64,000 nucleotides of DNA. Origin: Ciona savignyi (lineage: Eukaryota; Chordata; Ascidiacea; Phlebobranchia; Cionidae). The stretch is taken from the NCBI GenBank assembly GCA_000149265.1, contig CH002721.1, positions 3,401 to 67,400 on the forward strand, read 5' to 3'. The position numbers and the translations under genes are program-made. Each line of letters opens with the position of its first letter. Position 1 is the stretch's first letter. Shown in pieces: positions 57,635 to 64,000 of the stretch. Under the pieces are notes generated by a model that was not told the DNA's origin, did not search any database, and saw nothing but the letters and a program-made list of their open reading frames with translations.

Positions 57635-58214
57635 GCAAAGTGACTCAATTATACAGAGTCTGCTTTTTAGAATTTTTGGAATTTGCTGTTTACAGGAAAA
57701 TGGAAAAGAAGTTAAAATCCTCCCACGCTGATCTTGAACCAAAATATCCGTTCGCATATTAAAGCTCATTATTTGTGTCGACGCCATCACAACAAGTCTG
57801 CCGCGACTGTGGCGTCCGATTCCCGCGGAACATCCGATCCATTCAGTCGATGTCTGCGTCCATTCGTGTGAACGCTGCAGAACAATATCTCTTGTGACGC
57901 CACACTTGTTTCCGTCATTACGACACAATGTAAGATTATTTCTTTAGCGTCGTGTTCGATTTCCAAGTTGGCGCCGATATTTTGACTCTTCGCTTCTCTG
58001 CAGAAAATCTTCAATTAATTTTGACACACGTCTTAAATGACAGCGTAATCGGGGAAATCCCTTTAACGCGAACGATTGGTTCGATATTACTTTTAACCTC
58101 GTTTTCCCGGGAATTCCCCAATGACTTGTTTTATTCTCACCAAAAGCTGTCACTAAACCTTGTCGACGTGACACGGTTGCATGTTACGTCACATTGTACA
58201 TGACGTCACGACAG
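57635..58214 (-). other. Conserved arm block with overlapping open frames (right)
   Basis: Partner of 24848-25425. Frames 57617-57928 and 57787-58014 are open on the minus strand, but indels relative to the left copy break them upstream. Coding status is undecided. Confidence 0.3.
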
Positions 58215-58499
58215 TAAAAAAATCGACCCATAGAAATTTTGAACCCGAATTACATTTTTACCTTGGGTTGACTGTTTCGTCATATTACATTATTACGTTG
58301 GATTGTGGGATTAGTATATGATGTGATCTGTAAATCAATCGACTGTTACGTCATAAGAGTAGTCAGTCCTTTTTCTAGAATTATAATCCTAGAAAAAAAC
58401 ACCTAAAATCAAAATCGTAAAATTTGTAAAAATGACATCTATATTAGCATTATACAAATGCACATGGATAGTAATTGATAATCTGTGTAGTCTTTGAAA

Positions 58500-58676
58500 A
58501 AATAAAATCGCTTTGTCCATTATTAGGCGACCAGCTGTGGTATTAGTTCCAGTGTTGCCAGACACAATATTAGCGCAGCTGGAAACACTGACATCCAATC
58601 GTGATGCGGCTGCAACCTCCACAAGCGAGCCACCCGTACCGTACATTATTATTGGTGGTTCTGTGTGAACGCGCAT
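58500..58676 (-). other. Open segment whose left copy carries stops
   Basis: The minus-strand frame running GGSLVEVAAASRLDVSVSS to NTGTNTTAGRLIM is open here. In the left arm (about 24170-24305, plus strand) the same frame has two stops. It may be an exon decayed on the left, or simply a chance open frame. Confidence 0.25.
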
Positions 58677-59146
58677 ATCAAAGGTTGTCCGTGAACATGT
58701 AAACTCCGCTAAATTTAGAAAGGCGCAGATGAGCAGGTGTTTGGCAAGATTAAGATTTTAATGATGTCATTGTTTTTTCCGCTTCAATGCATTTGATAAG
58801 GATCGGCAGGTGGCGCTCCAGAGACATCCGATATCGTCCGAAGGTGTTAAACCAACATTTACGTTTCTCGAACGACAATTGACACAATTCTAAAGCGATG
58901 AATCATGTGACACCTTTAAAACAATAGACATTGTTTCATAACAATCGCTTTGTTGGACAACAATGTTATTTCACACCTCTACCGACGCGTAATACCCGCG
59001 CTACATTTCCAAAGTTCCGACCATATATATTTGTACACAAATCAACCCTGATAAGTGCCCAACCTGTTTATCTTATTTGTCAAGTATGATAATCATTACT
59101 ATTTTTTAATCCCGATCATATTATAATTCCTATCACATTATGAGAC

Positions 59147-59401
59147 TTAAAAATAACAGAGGCAAAAGGCGTGAAACGTCTCGAGGTCGAGTTTGAGTTG
59201 ATTCTGTGCGGTTTCCCCGCTAAGTGTCGCATTCCACGTTTTCGACCTTTCGTAATGACCCGTGACCACAAATATTCGATTTCTATCTTCCCCGTTAAAA
59301 CGGATAGGAGGTAGTAAGAATAACGTGACGTCTGACACCTGGTGTTGGCGAAATATCCGACTCATTAGGAATGATCTCATTGGGTCGAACATGGCGGCCA
59401 T
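59147..59401 (-). CDS. Small conserved open frame, 84 aa (right copy)
   Basis: Partner of 23419-23673, differing by one residue. Same start context (ACATGGCCGCCATGTTCG) and stop. See the left copy for limits. Confidence 0.3.
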   Translation of the reverse strand: MAAMFDPMRSFLMSRIFRQHQVSDVTLFLLPPIRFNGEDRNRIFVVTGHYERSKTWNATLSGETAQNQLKLDLETFHAFCLCYF

Positions 59402-59495
59402 GTTGGTATTATTCCCACATGATGATACGTAGCATTATCTTCACTAATGTGGCGCTTTGACATGGTATAGCGCTCTAAACTGGCTCAGATATATA

Positions 59496-61294
59496 GGTAA
59501 TGCTTCTTTTACGTTAAAAGAGTTTAATAGCAATATAAATTAGTGGAACTTGTCATCTGTGGGTTATACAATTTTTTTACTGTCTTTCTTTTCTTAAAAG
59601 TTTTGTTAGCAGTCTTTAGGACCCATAGTGCCCAGAAATTCTTCAGTTGTCAAGTAATTCCATCGATGGAGATAATTGCTCATCAACCTTTCCCGGCAAT
59701 TAACTGCTCTTCGCCGGTAGCTACGATGCTCCTTTATTCTGTGATTCCCTCCCTTCCAAGGCTCCCCTTAGTACTGGATCGTGCTTGCTTTTAGTCAAGG
59801 CTTTTAAATTCAATTAATTTAGATTTAAATTTTTTGTTGCAATTTATCTTTATTGGTGTAAGGTTTAACGGCCACATTACTTTATTCACCATTGTTTTGT
59901 GTCTATTCACTGACATGTTTTAACTACTTTAGTTTCCCGTTTTATTCTGTCTCCCTAACTTGAAATAATGGTGTTGTTATTTTTTAGTGTAACGAAGGAG
60001 CGAAAAATAGCTAACTAAAGACATAAAACCGTCCAAATTTTCTTACGTGGCCTGGATCTTTGTTTCCACCTAACGGTGAGGTGCTATCCAAACTTACTTT
60101 CCAAATAGAATGTACCTTCGGCCCATTGGAATGCTTGACATATGCTTTAGTAAGTTAAGTGACAAAATATACTCGAGCGCTAAACCACATTTGGGATGTT
60201 ATGCATGGCACATTTGTATTGATTTCGAATATACCTTATTTTCTTTTTTCTGAACTCGAATGTTGAATTAGTTTAAAATTTTTTTTTTGTATTTTACCTA
60301 TTTAAAAACACGAAACAGTGTTTGGCAAAGGTGATTATATATATAATACTGTTTTAAAATAGCAAACATGCAATAACATGGGTAAAAAAGTGAATTTTTA
60401 TATAAGCATTTTATTCGCCATATAAGATCACAGTTAAACCAAAGCGAATTAACAAATTTTAACAATAAAACCACTAAACAAGAAGAATGAAATTAAAACA
60501 ATCTATTTTTGCTGACGATTTTGTTTCAAAACCACAATGGTATTGTTGACACATAATACGCATTTACTTAACAATGAGTGGATTGTTACAGTTTAGTCCA
60601 AGAATTAAGGATTAATGCACAAATAGCTAATATTGTGATGCAACAACTTACTGTGCAGTGACTTAATATTAGCTCGTATGAAGCATAATAAACAAATGCA
60701 ATATCGGTATACGGTGCTTCAGTTTTTAAAGCAATGAAATAATTTATAATAAAAATAAGAATGCTACATTTGTCTACATAGGAGAAGAATAGACAGATGC
60801 TTTAAAACCTGTGTACAGAACGGTAAGCCTGGTCAATACATACAACACACTTACAAATGGACGTATTGGCAAACTCAACAAAAAAAACTGTTAAAACGTC
60901 GGTAAACACAGAGTTTTCACTAATGAGTTCTTTACTAAATCCCGGCAAATCAAGCATACAGCTAGCTATACCAGTTTTAGCCGTACTTAGAAGACACCAG
61001 CTATTATGCTCATAAGGAAATGCTGGACAAACTGATTGACATTTCAAATTAGGTTTCAATGAAATAAGTTGTTATTATATCTGATATCCAGAAAAATAAA
61101 GATTCAGTAGAAGTGGCTTGAACCGTTTTTGTTGACATTACTTTTTTTACTGTTTACTTTTTGCATTGAAAATTTGTCGCTTAAACAGCTAAGCCCAACT
61201 ATCCATATATTATATCAATTTAAAAGCACTGACATGGGTTACGTCACCTATAACATTTAATAAAAGTACAGTGATTTCTTGCATTAATTATTAG
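59496..61294. other. Region outside the palindrome, no supported gene
   Basis: AT-rich. A plus-strand frame at 59543-59794 and a minus-strand frame at 60802-61059 (Cys-rich, ending DQAYRSVHRF) are open, but no matching exons were found. The second could be a terminal exon of a minus-strand gene; evidence is weak. Confidence 0.4.
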
Positions 61295-61385
61295 GACATC
61301 CATGTTAATTGCGGAGACGGAGAGTTAGATTACCTCGCACCAACCTTCGGATTACGGGAGCTACTGCAGTGTGTTGTCCAATTGC
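61295..61385 (-). mobile_element. SINE fragment, reversed
   Basis: Minus strand: GACAACACACTGCAGTAGCT, CCCGTAATCCGAAGGTTGG and a GCGAGGTAATCT motif, then a worn tail. Confidence 0.65.
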
Positions 61386-61679
61386 TGCTATTTTAGTTTA
61401 AGCTATTATCCCATAGTTTAAGCTTTAAGCCATATAAGTGAATAACTAACTCAACATACCAATAAGAAAAATATATCTTTAAAACTTTAATTACAGCATA
61501 CAAAAAGTTTTAAAAAGTAACAAAAGAACATAGTCGACATAAAATAATGAAACGAATCCGATTTAACAGATTTCCGTTTAAAGTTTTTATTTCGCGGATA
61601 TCAGATAGGATCATAAGTTATTTCGCGGAACTTCTCCTAAAATGTCAATCAGCCTGACAAACCTTTCCCGAAAAAACGC

Positions 61680-61687
61680 TATAAATA
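61680..61687 (+). promoter_or_regulatory. TATA box of the secreted-peptide gene
   Basis: TATAAATA lies 294 bases before the start codon. About 30 bases downstream are donor-like GTAAGTGGGTAAGATT sites, and an acceptor TTTACTCCAG ends at 61960. A short 5' UTR exon and intron therefore fit. Confidence 0.5.
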
Positions 61688-61973
61688 TGGACCCTTTTGG
61701 TATCTTATGCAGTAAGTGGGTAAGATTAGATTAAGGAAAGTTAGTAATAAATTGCTTATCAACCAAGTGAAAATACCGTTGTCTTCAAACTGCGTTTGTT
61801 AGTCCCTTGTCCACGGACATTAACGTGAAAGTCGTCGGTTTTAATTACGCAACATTCGACCGTTGACTGGTACTAACTGGCAAAAGAATACCAAGGCTGC
61901 TGGAGTTTCGTTTTAAGTTTTGGAATAAGGTCCTAAATTCAAAATCTAACTTTACTCCAGATACACTTAAATC

Positions 61974-62934
61974 ATGAAGGTTGCTCTGATTTTCCTTGTC
62001 GCTCTCGTGAGTAGCGCAAATGCTTACTACTACAATCCATACTACCAAAATCATCACAACCACGCAGTAGGAGCTGGTGCACATGTCGGAGTTGGACCTA
62101 TCGGCGTTGGACTTCAGGGCGGTCTTTCAGGCTGGAACCAACAAGAGTAAGTATTGGTTTCATACTTTTTACCGGGTTGAGTTTCAAATCCATGATGGAC
62201 TTGTCTCTTACGTTTTTTATATAGTTGGTATATGTATCAGTCGCGTTAACCATTCGGTCACACGACCGTACATTATTGATATCATACCTTTTTTACCGAC
62301 ACAAGTTTCGAACCCAGGATGGGTACGTCACTTGGGCCGTCTTTATATGAGTCGGTATATGTATCGGTCGCGCTAACCATTCGGTCACACGACAGTACGT
62401 ATTGATATCATACTGTAAGCACGATTGACATATCATCGAATTATTATACGTTTTAACAAAGGAACACTTAGGAAAGACGTCAAGTCAGTAAAAATTTTCT
62501 TCATTACAGAATTGCTGCAGCTCTGCACGAATTTGGTAACTATTATGTTTATTATTTCTAATATTCCTTATACTAGATATTTTAAACATGTTTATGGGAC
62601 AATCAATGAAATAAGGATGGAACTGGAGCATTGGTCATTTGCATAGCCCACGAAATAATATTAGGTCCCGTTAGAATCAGTAAAAGTACAGCAACAAAAT
62701 AACATTAAATTGCACCAAACCCATCTTCATGTGAGACTTATCTACTGTTTAAGTTTAACCCATTAATTCACCTGGCTAAAGCGACGACCGTAAATCAATT
62801 TAAAATCGACCATTCCGAGGCTATCTTCAATACACAAACCTTTCCGCTATCGACAAGGTCTCAAAGCGATTGAACTAACCGGCCAGTCTAATAAACTATA
62901 CCAGGAAATTTATTTTAATATTTTTTTCAGATGA
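61974..62934 (+). CDS. Small secreted Gly/His/Tyr-rich peptide, about 58 aa
   Basis: Exon 1 coding part is 61974-62146 (donor GA|GTAAGT). Joining it to an exon at 62931-62967 (acceptor TTTTTTCAG, donor AAAG|GTAATC) gives stop TGA at 62932-62934. A further exon starts at 63173 (acceptor TTTCTTTCAG) and has AATAAA at 63200-63205. Residues 1 to about 17 form a signal peptide (MKVALIFLVALVSSANA). The mature part is about 41 residues: a Tyr/Asn/His-rich start (YYYNPYYQNHHNH), then a Gly/Val-rich repeat-like stretch (AGAHVGVGPIGVGLQGGL). No cysteines, so no disulfide fold. It could be a matrix, mucus or defence peptide; no family was recognised. An alternative exon at about 62511 (acceptor TTCATTACAG) would extend the C-terminus by about 17 residues. 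Confidence 0.7.
62170..62396 (-). mobile_element. Two tandem tRNA-Ser/Leu-like SINE units (intron)
   Basis: Units at about 62170-62275 and 62286-62396. On the minus strand each has GTGTGACCGAATGGTTAACG or GTTAGCGCGACC, CATATACC, and a B-box GGTTCGAAAC or GATTTGAAAC followed by an A-rich end. They lie in the intron of the secreted-peptide gene. Confidence 0.75.
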
Positions 62935-63199
62935 TGTCGCTCTTTTGCTTGCACTCACCCAGTAAAGGTAATCAATTACGTCTTGTTCTGTTCTAATTTA
63001 TATACATGGTAGCGTCAGATGTATTAAAATACTTGCGTTTATGATTTGGTTAGGCCTGGTTTCAAATATGCCATATCTTTTCTGTAATAGTTTTCTATTG
63101 AATTGCCAGTTAATATATGTGTAGTAATCATTAATTTTTTTAAATAGAGTTTTATGAATTCCTTTCTTTCAGGCGAAAGCTGCTTGAACGGGAGATTTA

Positions 63200-63205
63200 A
63201 ATAAA
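63200..63205 (+). terminator. Polyadenylation signal of the secreted-peptide gene
   Basis: AATAAA about 27 bases into the proposed last exon, followed by AT-rich DNA. Confidence 0.55.
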
Positions 63206-63220
63206 TATCAAAATTTCAAA

Positions 63221-63685
63221 TATATTTTGTGTTGTTCTTTATCTTGTTACCAAAAAAGACAGTTTACTTAGATTTTAAAGTTGTAGAAGTGTACATAAAA
63301 ACTAAAAATAAAATATTGCTTACATAAGAAAATATCATATACTATGTATGAAACATCTGGAAAGTTTAAACTAGCATAAATGAGCTGAGTTCCCGACAGA
63401 CTAGATAATTTAGAAAAGTAGTTTTTGGTGTACCCGATATTAGTTTTAATCCAATATCTTTTGATTGCTGGATTGAGCGTATAAATACAGCTGGCTACTC
63501 AAACCATACATTTTTTAAATATTACCCCAAACCCATATTAAATACGAAAAACTAGTCTTCTTTCATGCTGATTAGTGAAATCATTTTTATCGAATAAAAA
63601 TTAAAGAAATGTTGGTTGGTTTCTTTTTTTTAATGTTACCACTTTTATGGACTACATAAAATATCTAGCAATATTGAGATCTTTA
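63221..63685. other. AT-rich flank between the peptide gene and the LTR
   Basis: No gene, repeat or structural signal was recognised. Confidence 0.45.
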
Positions 63686-63924
63686 TGTAATGACGGCTAT
63701 ATAAGCCCGAGGCACCTCTCTTTTCGGTCTTATTCAATCGCGACTCACTTAGAATAAAGGTTTTAAAAACGGTCGTGTTTACAATACTACATGGTGTCGG
63801 AAATAAAATGTAGTTCGAAATCGCTCCACCGGAAGAAATCGACTGCAGTATTTCAGAGGCATGTTCTGCATGGATCCGAAGATTCGAGAGGTACCCGGAA
63901 GCATCAGGACTGTTGGACGAATAA
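63686..63924 (+). mobile_element. Start of a gypsy-like LTR retrotransposon (LTR end, PBS, gag fragment)
   Basis: TATATAAG (about 63698) and AATAAA (about 63754) in a segment ending TTTACAATACTACA look like the TATA, polyA signal and end of an LTR. It is followed by TGGTGTCGGAAATAAA, a primer-binding site with the TGG that pairs to a tRNA CCA end. A gag-like frame follows (SEACSAWIRRFERYPEASGL) and meets TAA after LLDE, so the element is decayed or truncated. The true left end of the LTR is uncertain; TGTAATGACGG at 63686 is one choice, further left another. The Ty3/gypsy class is inferred from the WIRRFERY-type gag motif. Confidence 0.55.
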
Positions 63925-64000
63925 CAGTCCAAACAAGTAAATACCTTGATATACTGTAGGACCACAAAATAAAAATAAATGGGGGACTCAAAACTAATAC

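Larger units (their letters stand above)
43735..59495 (-). repeat. Right arm of the FoxD inverted duplication
   Basis: Inverted partner of 23325-37190 (block list under the left arm). It is longer because of right-specific insertions: a 2.55 kb transposon (49019-51569), a short mariner-like element (48580-48808), a 1.4 kb local duplication (52491-54006), a SINE (54720-55020) and a hAT-like element (57267-57465). A 100-N gap lies at 47017-47116. Confidence 0.93.

Noticed and set aside
43735-59495. Right arm as a mere haplotype duplicate of the left arm
   Set aside because: Not excluded, but different FoxD C-termini, arm-specific insertions and the known presence of two FoxD genes in Ciona make true paralogy more likely.

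Overview
The window looks like nuclear DNA of a solitary ascidian, most probably Ciona. It is AT-rich, with short introns, GT-AG junctions, many tRNA-derived SINEs ending in ATCCTATCC-type tails, and a duplicated FoxD gene, as known for Ciona. Species and strain cannot be decided from the sequence. Two runs of exactly 100 N (15951-16050, 47017-47116) are scaffold gaps.

Layout. 1-2297: AT-rich, no gene seen. 2324-6842 (+): a six-exon gene of about 550 aa with no recognised domain. 7887-8857: a non-autonomous DNA transposon. 9.5-10 kb: a promoter-like GC-richer island. 10818-21799 (+): an 18-exon gene whose exons join in frame into about 987 aa with some 19 C2H2 zinc fingers. 23.3-59.5 kb: a large imperfect palindrome. 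Its left arm (about 23325-37190) and right arm (about 43735-59495) are inverted copies around a unique 6.5 kb spacer. Each arm carries one two-exon FoxD gene, placed tail to tail (35655-37471 + and 43533-45267 -). 61974-62934 (+): a small gene for a secreted peptide of about 58 aa. The right edge holds the start of a gypsy-like LTR retrotransposon.

The palindrome is a mosaic. FoxD and several upstream non-coding blocks are about 97-99% identical by eye, while the DNA between them is unrelated or carries arm-specific insertions. Three of the conserved blocks upstream of each FoxD contain clustered Tcf/Lef-type (ATCAAAG) and GATA-type (GATAA) sites. This fits the known activation of ascidian FoxD by beta-catenin/Tcf in the early embryo, so they are good enhancer candidates. 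The left FoxD has a one-base insertion in exon 1 that breaks the frame, and the palindrome breakpoint lies inside the coding sequence, so the two proteins have different C-termini.

Exon models were made by hand from splice consensus and reading phase. The FoxD, zinc-finger and 550-aa models are well supported because every junction keeps frame. Small open frames inside the palindrome arms are reported with low confidence.
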